Positions 43,336 to 52,880 of a stretch of 64,000 bases of DNA are shown here, in pieces. Within the stretch, counting starts at the first letter, position 1; each line of letters opens with the position of its first letter. The stretch is from an uncultured Clostridia bacterium (GTDB taxonomy: Bacteria > Bacillota > Clostridia > Christensenellales > UBA1242). The stretch is taken from the NCBI GenBank assembly GCA_947625515.1, contig CANQOO010000001.1, positions 242,584-306,583 of the forward strand, read 5' to 3'. The notes under the pieces are model-generated. The model did no database searches and was not told the DNA's origin. It was given only the letters and a program-made list of their open reading frames with translations. The translations under genes were made by a program, and so were the position numbers.

Positions 43336-44544
43336 ATGAAAATTTTGGTTGTGAACGCAGGAAGTTCTTCTCTTAAATATCAACTTCTTGACATGAAAAC
43401 AGAGGCAGTTTTGGCGAAGGGGATTTGCGAAAAAATTGGTTTGCCAAACCCAAGGATTGAATATAAGCACAACGGTCAAAAGCAGACTTTTGCGGGGGCG
43501 AAAAACCACGATGAGGCCATTTCAAAAGTGCTGGACATTTTGGTGAACAAAGAATATGGCGTCATCAAAAGTTTGAACGAAATTGATGCTGTTGGACACA
43601 GAGTTGTGCAGGGCGGCTGGCTTTTTGATAAAAGCGTGCTTGTGACGGATGAAGTTTTGAAAAATTTGAAGAAACTTGACGACCTTGCTCCACTTCACAA
43701 TCCTGCCAACATCAAAGGGGCAAAGGCATGTGCAAAAGCAATGCCAAACGTTCCGCAAGTGTTGATTTTCGACACCGCTTTTCACGCAACAATGCCGGAA
43801 AAAGCTTTTATGTATGCGGTTGACTATCGCGACTATGAGAAATATCATGTCAGAAAATATGGTGCACACGGTTCCAGCCACCATTTCATCACGCTTGAAG
43901 CGGCAAGAGTTTTGGGCAAGAAGCCGGAAGAGTGCAACCTCATCATCTGCCACATAGGCAATGGCTCCTCCATTACTGCTGTCAAAAACGGGCAAAGTGT
44001 GGACACAACCATGGGGCTCACTCCGCTGCAAGGCGTTGTGATGGGCACACGCAGCGGCGACATCGACCCGACTGTGGTGCAATATCTTGGCAAAAAGAAG
44101 AAATTGGATGTTGACCAAATGCTGACATATCTCAACAAAGAATGCGGGCTTTTGGGCGTTTCGGGCGTTTCCAGCGACCAGCGAGAAGTGCTTGAAAAGG
44201 CTAAAGCCGGCGACCACAGGTGCCAACTTGCCCTTGATATGCAAAACTATTCCATCAAAAAACATGTGGGCAGTTATCTTGCCGTGCTTGGCAAGGTGGA
44301 TGCCATCATTTTCACTGGCGGCATCGGCGAAAACGGGCTGGAAACCAGAGAGGCAGTTTGCGAGGGGCTGGAAAATCTTGGCGTTGTGCTTGACAAAAAG
44401 AAGAACGCCAATTTCCATCGCGGCGAAATTGAGGAAATTTCAACGGCAAAATCTAAGGTTAAGATTTACATCATCCCAACAAATGAAGAGTTGATGATGG
44501 CACGCGAAACCAAAGCTATTGTTGACGGATTGAAAAGAAAATAA
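43336..44544 (+). CDS. ackA: Acetate kinase
   Basis: Makes acetate and ATP from acetyl phosphate and ADP. 402 aa, normal length. It has VNAGSSSLKYQL, FDTAFHATMP, RKYGAHGSSHHFI, HIGNGSSITAV and IIFTGGIGENG, all signatures of the ASKHA-fold enzyme. AAGGAG precedes the ATG. With pta it forms the main overflow pathway to acetate. Confidence 0.97.
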   Translation: MKILVVNAGSSSLKYQLLDMKTEAVLAKGICEKIGLPNPRIEYKHNGQKQTFAGAKNHDEAISKVLDILVNKEYGVIKSLNEIDAVGHRVVQGGWLFDKSVLVTDEVLKNLKKLDDLAPLHNPANIKGAKACAKAMPNVPQVLIFDTAFHATMPEKAFMYAVDYRDYEKYHVRKYGAHGSSHHFITLEAARVLGKKPEECNLIICHIGNGSSITAVKNGQSVDTTMGLTPLQGVVMGTRSGDIDPTVVQYLGKKKKLDVDQMLTYLNKECGLLGVSGVSSDQREVLEKAKAGDHRCQLALDMQNYSIKKHVGSYLAVLGKVDAIIFTGGIGENGLETREAVCEGLENLGVVLDKKKNANFHRGEIEEISTAKSKVKIYIIPTNEELMMARETKAIVDGLKRK

Positions 44545-44573
44545 GGAAATTTTGGCAAATCAGCCAAAATGAC

Positions 44574-44602
44574 TTGACAAAACTTGTTTTTTGAGATATA
44601 AT
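44574..44602 (+). promoter_or_regulatory. Promoter of rpmF
   Basis: TTGACA, 17-base spacer, TATAAT: a near-perfect vegetative promoter about 50 bases before the start codon. Confidence 0.88.
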
Positions 44603-44654
44603 CCCATGTAGTTTCAAGAAAAATGACATCAAACTCACAAAAAGGAGAAGAAAA

Positions 44655-44852
44655 ATGGCAGTTCCAAAACATAAGGTTTCAAAACAGAGAAGAAACACCC
44701 GCAAGTCCGCAAACTCAACTTTGACGGCACCAACACTTGTTGAATGCCCAAAATGTCACGAGCTTAAAAAGCCTCACACAGTTTGCAAGAAATGCGGAAC
44801 ATATAAAAATCAAACTGTTGTTGAAGACAAGAAGAAAAAAGAAACAAAATAA
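44655..44852 (+). CDS. rpmF: 50S ribosomal protein L32
   Basis: 65 aa. MAVPKHKVSKQRRNTRKS is the typical start, and CPKCHELKKPHTVCKKCG is the zinc-binding four-Cys form. AAAGGAG lies upstream. It is followed by a terminator and then plsX. The yceD/DUF177 gene that often precedes rpmF is absent here. Confidence 0.96.
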   Translation: MAVPKHKVSKQRRNTRKSANSTLTAPTLVECPKCHELKKPHTVCKKCGTYKNQTVVEDKKKKETK

Positions 44853-44878
44853 ACTCAACCAAGCGTTGAGTTTTTTTA
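44850..44878 (+). terminator. Terminator after rpmF
   Basis: AAACTCAAC/GTTGAGTTT stem-loop followed by T-run. Bases 44879-45019 hold nothing that I can support. Confidence 0.85.
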
Positions 44879-45019
44879 ATTCATTTTTTGATAAATTTTG
44901 CTTTGTGGGACAAATGAAAATGGGGACAAATTTTTGTGGTCAAAATTTTAAATTCACTTTGCATATGGCACGAAGGGCTGCTTGCACGCATTTTTTCTTG
45001 TGTTTTGACCTATATTTTT

Positions 45020-45049
45020 TTGACTTTTGCTGGCGTTTTTTGATATAGT
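45020..45049 (+). promoter_or_regulatory. Promoter of the plsX-rnc unit
   Basis: TTGACT, 18-base spacer, TATAGT (extended TGATATAGT). Confidence 0.6.
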
Positions 45050-45172
45050 ATTCTATATATATTGTATTATATTTATTTCAGAAATACAAATTCTGAATGT
45101 CTGGGCGGCATGTCTGGGCGAAAAAATGTGTCAGTTTGTCCGCAGCTGACGCCTGGAAAATTTGGAGGAAAA

Positions 45173-46216
45173 ATGAAAGAGGGGAAAATGAAAGTTGTTG
45201 TGGATGCATTTGGCGGAGATAATGCTCCGCTGGAAATTGTGGAAGGAGCAGTGCTGGCGACCAGCGAAAATCAAAATCTGACGGTTGTTTTGACGGGTGA
45301 CAAGGAGAAAATTTATTCGATTTTGGGCGACCGCACCGAACGTGTGGAAGTGGTGGACGCCAAGGATGTCATCACCAATGATGACACGCCAACGCTTGCA
45401 ATTAGGCAGAAAAAAGACAGCTCATTGGTGCGTGCCTTCGATGTTTTGAAGGAAAACGATGACGTGGTCGGTCTGGTGTCGGCTGGCAGCACAGGGGCGG
45501 TGCTTACGGGTGCAATTCTTAAAATTGGACGCATTAAGGGCATCTCCCGTCCGGCTCTTTGCCCAATTTTGCCAACAATCAAGGCGGGCAAGGGTGTGAT
45601 GATTTGTGACAGCGGTGCCAATGTTGACTGCAAAAGCGAGCATTTGTTGCACTTTGCAATCATGGCTTCGGCATATTCTGCAATCATGAGCGGCGAGGAT
45701 AATCCGAAAGTTGCTCTGCTGAACAATGGTGCAGAAGAGCATAAGGGGAATGAACTTTGCAAGCAAACATATCCTCTTCTGAAAAAACTGCCAATCAATT
45801 TTGTCGGGAATGTGGAGGCAAGGGACGTCATGTCGGGCGATGTGGACGTGATTGTCACGGACGGCTTTGCCGGGAACGTGCTTTTGAAAGGCGTTGAGGG
45901 TGTGGCAAGCGGAATGTCCAAACTTATCAGCCAGGAGGCCAAAAAGAACATTTTCTCCATGCTTGGGGCTTTGATGATGGGCAAATTTCGCGGGCTTAAA
46001 GCCAAGATGGACGTAAATAAATATGGTGGAGCACCATTCTTGGGCTGCAAAAAACTTGTTGTTAAAACTCACGGAAACGCCAAGCGAGAGGTGGTCAAAA
46101 ACACCATATTGCAGGTTGTTAAACTGCACGAAAGCGGGCTTAACGAAAAAATTGAAGCACTCGTCAGCCAAATGACCGAGAAATTGGGTGATGTGGTCGG
46201 AGGCGAAAATGGCTGA
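45173..46216 (+). CDS. plsX: Phosphate acyltransferase PlsX
   Basis: Makes acyl phosphate from acyl-ACP for phospholipid synthesis. 347 aa. KVVVDAFGGDNAPLEIVEGAV at the start, SAGSTGAVLTGAI, CDSGANVDCK and DGFAGNVLLK are typical. GGAGG precedes the chosen ATG; a second ATG five codons later, after GAGGGG, is an equally reasonable start. The stop overlaps the start of rnc. Confidence 0.94.
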   Translation: MKEGKMKVVVDAFGGDNAPLEIVEGAVLATSENQNLTVVLTGDKEKIYSILGDRTERVEVVDAKDVITNDDTPTLAIRQKKDSSLVRAFDVLKENDDVVGLVSAGSTGAVLTGAILKIGRIKGISRPALCPILPTIKAGKGVMICDSGANVDCKSEHLLHFAIMASAYSAIMSGEDNPKVALLNNGAEEHKGNELCKQTYPLLKKLPINFVGNVEARDVMSGDVDVIVTDGFAGNVLLKGVEGVASGMSKLISQEAKKNIFSMLGALMMGKFRGLKAKMDVNKYGGAPFLGCKKLVVKTHGNAKREVVKNTILQVVKLHESGLNEKIEALVSQMTEKLGDVVGGENG

Positions 46217-46841
46217 TTTGAACATTCAAAAAATTTTAGGAGTCAAACTTTCGGACACGTCGCTGCTTGAAAGGGCGTTGACGCATCCGTCAAAATCGAA
46301 GGAAAACTATCAGCGGCTGGAATTTTTGGGGGACAGCATCCTCAACTTTCTTGTGGGAGAGTTTTTGTTTAAACACTCTTCCAAGCAGGAAGGGGAACTC
46401 ACCGTTTTGCGAGCCCACTATGTTTCGGAGGACCATCTCAGTCAGTGCTTCGACGAGTTGAATCTTTCCAAATTTGTCATCACAGGAAAGAGCATGAAGG
46501 GGGAAATCACCACCGCAATTAAGGGCGACATTATGGAATCCATCATCGCCGCCATCTATCTTGAACTTGGGCTGGATGAGGCACGAAAATTCATTGTGGA
46601 CAAACTTCACATCGAGGACTTCGAGTCGGCAGAGGACGACAATTTTAAGTCCCAACTGCAAGAACTTGTGCAGGCAAACTTTAAATGCACAATGAAATAT
46701 GAAACAACGCGTGCGGAAGTGGGATTTGAATCTAAGTTTTATATGGACGAGGACCTGATTGCCACTGGCTATGGCAAAGATAAGACGAAAGCCGAACAAA
46801 ATTGTGCATATGTTGCAATTAAAAAATTGTTTGAAGAATGA
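46209..46841 (+). CDS. rnc: Ribonuclease III
   Basis: Cuts double-stranded RNA in rRNA and mRNA processing. 210 aa. The catalytic signature is NYQRLEFLGDSILNF, with GDIMESIIAAIY for the second acidic pair. A dsRNA-binding domain occupies the C-terminal ~70 residues (FKSQLQELVQAN...GYGKDKTKAEQNCAYVA). GGAGG lies upstream; the start overlaps plsX by 8 bases. No acpP gene lies between plsX and rnc. Confidence 0.94.
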   Translation: MADLNIQKILGVKLSDTSLLERALTHPSKSKENYQRLEFLGDSILNFLVGEFLFKHSSKQEGELTVLRAHYVSEDHLSQCFDELNLSKFVITGKSMKGEITTAIKGDIMESIIAAIYLELGLDEARKFIVDKLHIEDFESAEDDNFKSQLQELVQANFKCTMKYETTRAEVGFESKFYMDEDLIATGYGKDKTKAEQNCAYVAIKKLFEE

Positions 46842-47015
46842 ATTCAATAAGAAATTATTTGCAGTGAATTTAATAAGAAATTTGAAGAATTATTTGGAAA
46901 ATGATTTTCAGCATTGGAAATTAATTTCATAAAAATTAAAGAATGAAAGAGGTTATGTTTTAATAACTTTGTGCCGCCGCATATGGGCGTGCAAAATAAA
47001 TATATTGGGTGAATT

Positions 47016-50000
47016 ATGTATTTCAAAAGAATTGAAATGATTGGGTTTAAATCTTTCGCTGACAGAACTGTCATTGAGTTTAATGGCGGCTTTACGGCGA
47101 TTGTTGGACCAAATGGCTGCGGGAAAAGCAATATTTCGGAAGCGATTCGCTGGGTGCTCGGTGAGCAGAGTGCCAAAAGTTTGCGTGGCGACAACATGCA
47201 AGACGTCATCTTTAAAGGCACGGAAAAGCGAAAGAGCCTGTCCTACACCGAGGTGACGCTCACTTTTGATAACTCTGACCGCTTTTTCAATATCGGCTTG
47301 GATGAACTGTCTTTCACGCGAAAATTGTATCGCTCCGGCGAGAGCGAATATATGATAAACAAAAATTCGTGCAGATTGAAGGATATCACCAATCTTCTGT
47401 ATGACAGCGGCATTGGCAAGAATGGCTATTCTGTCATCAGCCAAGGCAAGGTCAGCGAAATTGTGGACGAAAAGCCGGAAGAAAGACGTGTGATGTTTGA
47501 AGAGGCGGCGGGGATTTCGAAATTCAAGTCGCGTAAGGACGAGGCGGAGAAAAAATTGCAGTCCACGCGGGACAATTTGGTGAGAATCGACGACATCACC
47601 GCTGAAATTGAACGTCAAATGGGGCCGCTTAAAAAACAGGCGGAGGACGCGAAGAAATATCTGCAATATAAGGGCGAGCTGAAAGATTTGGAAGTGAACG
47701 CCTATGTTTTTCAATATGAAAACTCCAATGTCGTGAAAGAGCAGATTAAGAATCGCATGCGTGCGATTGAAGAAGAAAACGCGGCAAGACAAAGCGATTT
47801 GGACAGGCAAAATCAGGAATATTCTCAGGCGATGGACAGCCTTTCGGACTTCGACCGCCAAATTTCTTCGCTGCATGATAAGGAATTGCAACTCACCGTC
47901 GAACTGGAAAAGCAAGAGGGCGAAACGAAGGTGGCACGCGAGAGAATCAATATGACTCAGCGTGAAAACGACCGCCTGCATCTTGACATCGCCAATGCGG
48001 AAACTGTCATTTCAACTTGCGAGGAGCAAGAGCAGGCAAAACTTGCCGACAAAAACGCATTGTCAGAACGCATTGAAGCGTTGAATGCGTCATATGAAGA
48101 ACTTTCCAATCATCACTTGAAAATTGTGGACGAGATGAGCCTCAGCGAAACTGAATCGGGGCAGTCGCAGCAACAAATAATCGAGACTTTGGGCTCTTTG
48201 TCGGATGTCAAAAGCAGTGTTTCCAGGCTGGAAACGGAGAAGAATTTGCTGATTGAAAGCGGCAAAAATCTTGAAAAGAATTTGGCGGACGTGCAATATA
48301 AAATTGAAAATGTTGAGCGTCTTAAAAAGACAAGTGAAAGCCAAATTTCCGCTGCACAAGGGCAGTTTGACGAAATTAAAAAAGAGTTTGACGAACTTTC
48401 GGGCAGAATCTTTGTCAGCACAAATGAAGTCGCCGAATTGGAAGTGGAACGTGCCAATTTGACCACACAAATTAAGGTTTTTGAAAACAGACGAAAACTT
48501 TTGGCAGAAATGCAGGCAGAGTTTGAAGGCTACGCTCCGGCGGTGCGAAAACTTTTGAAAGAAAGCGAGAAAAATGCTCCGCTTCGTGAGAAGATGGTGG
48601 GCGTGTTGGCATCGCTTATCAAAGTGCCAGCCGAATATGAGACCGCCATTGATGTCGCTCTTGGTGCCGCTGTGCAAAACATTGTCACGTTTGATGAAGA
48701 CGGGGCAAAGTCGCTTATTTCCTATCTTAAACAAAATCAATTTGGGCGTGCCACATTTTTGCCAATTTCCAGCATGAAGCGTCGCGACCTTGACGAACGC
48801 GTGATTTCTGGCAGGAAGGGCGTGTTTGGCGTGGCAAGCAAGTTGATTTCTTATGACCGAAAGATTGACAACGTCATCAGCAACCTGCTTGGGGCGACGG
48901 TTGTGGTGGACAACATGAACACCGCAGTTGCTCTTGCACGTGACAATCACTTTTCGTTCAGGATTGTCACGCTGGAAGGCGACGTTGTCAGCACGCAAGG
49001 CTCTTTGACGGGCGGAAGCAAGAAGGCTGAGGCTGCCAACCTCATCTCTCGCCAGCGAGAAATTGAAACTTTGACAAGCGAACTTGAAGACATGCAACTT
49101 CGCGAAGTGGAAGTGCGTCGCAAAGTGGACTACTTGAAGGCGGATTTGGACGGCTCGCGAAAGAATGAAGCAATTTTGCAGGCACAGAAAAACGAACTTG
49201 ACATCAAACTTGCCAAAGAAAACGAAAAACTTGAAGCGGTGAACAAAGAGCTTTCTGAACTCGCCGACGAAAAGAAGGCGTTTGAAATGGAAAAGACGAC
49301 CGTCGAAAACAAAATTAGACTGGTGGAAGGGGAACTTTCTCAGGTCAACCTGATGCAAAACGCTCTTTCTGGCAACAAGCAGGATGCCGACATTTTGGCT
49401 AAGCAGCGTCAAGAAAGATATAACGCCTTGCGTGTCGAACGCGACGAGATTGTGGCGAACATGACCACTGTCAAGGTGGAAATTGCGGCATGCGAAGAAA
49501 AATTGAAGGCGTTGTCTGACGAGCTTGACAGGCTTCTGCTTGAAAGAGACAGACAAACATCCAATGTTGAGGCGTTGAAACTGCACTTGCGGGAAAATGA
49601 AAAGTTCATCGCCGGTGCGGAAGAGATGATTAAGGTGCAAATTGAGAAAGCAGGACCTTCGCTTGCCAAAGACAACTTGCAGAAAATCCGCAAAGAGCGT
49701 GAAAATTTGGAAAACAGCAAGATTGCCATTTCAAACAATCTGAAAAAGTTGGACGAAGAAAAAACTGTCACAATGGAGGCGATTGCCAAAATCAACGACA
49801 GAAAATTCCGCGAAGAAGCCAATTTGCAGCGTGTTGACACCGAACTTGAAGCGATGCAAGAGCGGATTTATGAGGAATACAGTCTGACTTATCAGGGCTG
49901 CTTGGAGTTTAGGAGGCCGGATTTTGACATCAAGGAGGCGTCCATTTCCATCAACAAATTGAAGAAGGACATCTCTGCACTGGGCTATGTTAACGTGCAT

Positions 50001-50648
50001 GCGATTGAGGATGTCAAGACGCTTTTGGAACGATATGAGGACATGACCTCTCAGGCGGAAGACCTGAAAAAGGCGGAAGATGATTTGGTGAAGATTATCA
50101 AAGACTTGTCCGGCGAAATGCTGACCAAATTTAACACCGAATTTGACAAAATTAATGACAGTTTTAAGGTTGTTTTCCGCGAACTGTTTGGCGGCGGAAA
50201 TGCCCGTCTGGAATTGACCGAAAGCGAGGACCCGCTTGAAGCTGGCGTGGAAATTATGGTGCAACTGCCGGGCAAGGCGGCAAACAAACTGTCGCTTCTT
50301 TCAGGTGGCGAAAAGACGCTGACTGCCATTGCACTTTTGTTTGCCATTTTGCGTTTGAAGCCGCTGCCATTCTCACTTTTGGACGAAATTGAAGCAGCGT
50401 TGGACGACGCAAACATTTCAAGATTTGCACAATATCTGAAAAAACTTTCGCAGACGACGCAGTTTATTGTCATCACGCACCGCAAGCCGACCATGGAACT
50501 TGCCGACAGTTTGTATGGCGTGACAATGGAAGAGAAGGGTGTTTCCAAGATTGTCTCTGTCAAACTTTCGGATGCACTGAAAGAGTCGGATGAAAGCAAA
50601 GCTTCCGAATCTGTAAAAAATGACGAAACCGCGGCGGTTGAGGTATAG
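47016..50648 (+). CDS. smc: Chromosome segregation protein SMC
   Basis: ATPase that compacts and segregates the chromosome with ScpA and ScpB, both encoded at the end of this window. 1210 aa. Walker A is GPNGCGKSN (residues ~32-40). Two long coiled coils flank a hinge at ~520-670 with the GSLTGGSKK segment. The C-terminal LSGGEKTLTAIALLFA signature and Walker B LLDEIEAALDD are complete. A short acidic tail follows. Weak GGGTG upstream. It sits in the usual rnc-smc-ftsY order. Confidence 0.97.
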   Translation: MYFKRIEMIGFKSFADRTVIEFNGGFTAIVGPNGCGKSNISEAIRWVLGEQSAKSLRGDNMQDVIFKGTEKRKSLSYTEVTLTFDNSDRFFNIGLDELSFTRKLYRSGESEYMINKNSCRLKDITNLLYDSGIGKNGYSVISQGKVSEIVDEKPEERRVMFEEAAGISKFKSRKDEAEKKLQSTRDNLVRIDDITAEIERQMGPLKKQAEDAKKYLQYKGELKDLEVNAYVFQYENSNVVKEQIKNRMRAIEEENAARQSDLDRQNQEYSQAMDSLSDFDRQISSLHDKELQLTVELEKQEGETKVARERINMTQRENDRLHLDIANAETVISTCEEQEQAKLADKNALSERIEALNASYEELSNHHLKIVDEMSLSETESGQSQQQIIETLGSLSDVKSSVSRLETEKNLLIESGKNLEKNLADVQYKIENVERLKKTSESQISAAQGQFDEIKKEFDELSGRIFVSTNEVAELEVERANLTTQIKVFENRRKLLAEMQAEFEGYAPAVRKLLKESEKNAPLREKMVGVLASLIKVPAEYETAIDVALGAAVQNIVTFDEDGAKSLISYLKQNQFGRATFLPISSMKRRDLDERVISGRKGVFGVASKLISYDRKIDNVISNLLGATVVVDNMNTAVALARDNHFSFRIVTLEGDVVSTQGSLTGGSKKAEAANLISRQREIETLTSELEDMQLREVEVRRKVDYLKADLDGSRKNEAILQAQKNELDIKLAKENEKLEAVNKELSELADEKKAFEMEKTTVENKIRLVEGELSQVNLMQNALSGNKQDADILAKQRQERYNALRVERDEIVANMTTVKVEIAACEEKLKALSDELDRLLLERDRQTSNVEALKLHLRENEKFIAGAEEMIKVQIEKAGPSLAKDNLQKIRKERENLENSKIAISNNLKKLDEEKTVTMEAIAKINDRKFREEANLQRVDTELEAMQERIYEEYSLTYQGCLEFRRPDFDIKEASISINKLKKDISALGYVNVHAIEDVKTLLERYEDMTSQAEDLKKAEDDLVKIIKDLSGEMLTKFNTEFDKINDSFKVVFRELFGGGNARLELTESEDPLEAGVEIMVQLPGKAANKLSLLSGGEKTLTAIALLFAILRLKPLPFSLLDEIEAALDDANISRFAQYLKKLSQTTQFIVITHRKPTMELADSLYGVTMEEKGVSKIVSVKLSDALKESDESKASESVKNDETAAVEV

Positions 50649-50700
50649 GCGAAATTTCATAAGATGAACATTTAAGAGAGAAAAAAAGGGATTTTAAAAT

Positions 50701-51597
50701 ATGGGACTTTTTAAAAAGATTGGAAACGCACTGAAAAAGACAAAAGATTCTTTCAATCGAAAAATGGATGCCCTTTTAAGTCACGGCGAGGTGGACGACG
50801 AGCTGTTCGACGAGCTGACGGACATCCTCATTTCCTGCGACATTGGCGTGGAGACATCTATGGAGATTGTGGATGACCTTCGCGACGAGTGCCACAGGCA
50901 GAAGGTGCGAAAGGCGGAGGACGTGCGGGAAGTTTTGAAGCAGACGCTGGCAAAAACGCTCAGCGAAGCTCCTGCGATTGAAATTGAATATCCGGCGATT
51001 ATCACAATCATCGGCGTTAACGGGGTGGGCAAAACCACAACAATCGGAAAACTTGCACAATATTTTAAGGACCAAAAGAAAAGCGTCACGCTTGTGGCGG
51101 GGGACACTTTCCGTGCGGCTGCATCATCCCAACTCGCAGAGTGGGCGGACAGAACAAAGACGAGAATCATCAAGCACGCCGAGGGGGCGGACGCCGCGGC
51201 AGTGGTTTTTGACGGCATTGCCAGTGCAAAAGCAAACAAAACGGATGTGCTTTTGGTGGACACGGCGGGACGTTTGCACACCAAGACAAACTTGATGGCA
51301 GAACTGAAAAAGATTGAGAAGATTGTTGAAAGAGAATATGCTGACGCACACAGATATAACTTCATCGTCCTGGATGCCACGACGGGGCAGAATGCACTCT
51401 CGCAGATTGGGGCGTTTGCGGAATATTGCCCTATTGACGGCATTGTGCTTACCAAGTTGGATGGCACTGCAAAGGGCGGCGTGATTGTGGCCATTGAAAA
51501 GGAATACAATCTTCCTGTGGTGTTTGTTGGCACAGGCGAGAGGGCGGAGGATTTGGACAAGTTTGACGCAAAAGAATTTGTTGAAGAACTGTTTTGA
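50701..51597 (+). CDS. ftsY: Signal recognition particle receptor FtsY
   Basis: SRP receptor GTPase at the membrane. 298 aa, lacking the long acidic N-terminal domain of E. coli FtsY. GTPase motifs: GVNGVGKTTTIGKLA, DTFRAAASSQL, LVDTAGRLHTKTNLM and TKLDGTAKGG. It follows smc by 52 bases and is probably co-transcribed. Confidence 0.97.
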   Translation: MGLFKKIGNALKKTKDSFNRKMDALLSHGEVDDELFDELTDILISCDIGVETSMEIVDDLRDECHRQKVRKAEDVREVLKQTLAKTLSEAPAIEIEYPAIITIIGVNGVGKTTTIGKLAQYFKDQKKSVTLVAGDTFRAAASSQLAEWADRTKTRIIKHAEGADAAAVVFDGIASAKANKTDVLLVDTAGRLHTKTNLMAELKKIEKIVEREYADAHRYNFIVLDATTGQNALSQIGAFAEYCPIDGIVLTKLDGTAKGGVIVAIEKEYNLPVVFVGTGERAEDLDKFDAKEFVEELF

Positions 51598-51681
51598 TTG
51601 TGCGGCGATGAGAATTTGCGACAAAATTTTGTGCCAAGTGAGTTGAGCTTGATTTGAAACATTATTTCGCTAAATACAAAA

Positions 51682-51738
51682 TGTGGTGTAGTATGTAATG
51701 CATAATACACCATATGTTGTGGTGGTATGCAAAATAAA
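51682..51738 (+). repeat. Dispersed palindromic repeat, copy 2
   Basis: TGTGGTGTAGTATG and CATAATACACCATAT form an inverted repeat around AATGC, followed by TTGTGGTGGTATGCAAAATA. It is the same element as at 10360-10419 (opposite strand) and 59683-59742. It lies in the 238-base ftsY-SDR gap, which is otherwise empty. Confidence 0.72.
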
Positions 51739-51835
51739 ATGCGTAATTCCACACATCAATGTTTGGCAAAAATTTTCAAAAAAAGCGAAATAAATTTTTT
51801 CAAAAACTTCGAAATAAAAAAAGAAGGGGAAAATC

Positions 51836-52651
51836 ATGAAAAAGAGAAAGTTGGAAGGAAAGATTGCAGTCGTTTCTGGGGCGAGCAGCGGAATTGGGCT
51901 TGCCATTGCAAAGCGTTTGCAAGAGGAAGGGGTGAAGGTTTTTGATATTTCAAAAAATCTTTCCAAAGAGCATGACAAAATCTTTCAGGGGCGTTTTGAG
52001 TGTGACATCTCTGACAATGCAAGGGTGCAGCAAGTTGTGCAAGAAATTGTGGCAAAGACAAAGAAAATTGACATGCTTTTCTGCAATGCAGGGTTTGGCA
52101 TTGCTGGCCTTGTGGAGAACGCGGAGCTGGAAAGCATTGACAAAATTATCAGCGTCAATCTGGCGGCACACATGAAGATGAGCAAACTTTTCATTCCGCA
52201 CATTGCTGAAGGTGGGAAAATTATTTTCACTGGCTCTCTTGCAACTTTATTGCCGCTGCCATATCAGGCATGCTACTCTGCAAGCAAAGCGGGCATTGAA
52301 AGTTTTGCTCGTGCCCTTGCCACTGAGCTTCGTACAAGGAAAATCAAGGTTTGCACATTTATGCCTTGCGATGTTGCCACAGGTTTCACTGATGCCCGTG
52401 TGGTGGAGGTGAAAAACGAGCAGGAGAAAAAGGAAATCCAAAATATGGCGAAGTCGGAAAGAAATGGTGCAACGCCGGACTATATCGCCAAGCGTGTGGT
52501 TAAACTTGCCAAAAAGAAAAATCCTCCTCTTCGCAAGGCGTTGGGCGTTGTGATTTTTCCTCTTACCGGAAAAACAATCAGCTTTTTGGTTCGCATCCTT
52601 CCGGTCCGTTTCGTGAACTTCTTGATTAGAACAATTTATTTGGCAAACTGA
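51836..52651 (+). CDS. Short-chain dehydrogenase/reductase, paralogue 2
   Basis: 271 aa, classical SDR. SGASSGIGLAIAK binds the cofactor, then CNAGFGIAG, Ser in FTGSLAT and the active-site YSASK. The C-terminal extension (KRVVKLAKKKNPPLRKALG and a hydrophobic end) matches the SDR at 28575-29360, indicating duplication or a shared lipid-linked role. AAGGGG lies upstream. Substrate unknown. Confidence 0.85.
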   Translation: MKKRKLEGKIAVVSGASSGIGLAIAKRLQEEGVKVFDISKNLSKEHDKIFQGRFECDISDNARVQQVVQEIVAKTKKIDMLFCNAGFGIAGLVENAELESIDKIISVNLAAHMKMSKLFIPHIAEGGKIIFTGSLATLLPLPYQACYSASKAGIESFARALATELRTRKIKVCTFMPCDVATGFTDARVVEVKNEQEKKEIQNMAKSERNGATPDYIAKRVVKLAKKKNPPLRKALGVVIFPLTGKTISFLVRILPVRFVNFLIRTIYLAN

Positions 52652-52880
52652 AAAAACTTAATTTAAAAACTGAAAACACAACAAATTGAGACGACAAAAT
52701 TTGTTTAAAAATCTGGCGACAAAAATTATTTGAAAATCTTGTATCAATTTCATTGGGCAAATTGCCAACTTCTCATCGCGGGTGGGCTTTTCCAGGTTTT
52801 GGCTTTTATGAAAATTTTTGAGCTTTTCTAGGCAAAATTCGACAAAAATCAACATATAAAATCAGGGAAGGAGATTTTAT

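Noticed and set aside
48090..49640. 516-codon open frame antisense to smc
   Set aside because: It mirrors the codon pattern of the real smc gene, has no ribosome binding site, and its translation has no recognisable domain.
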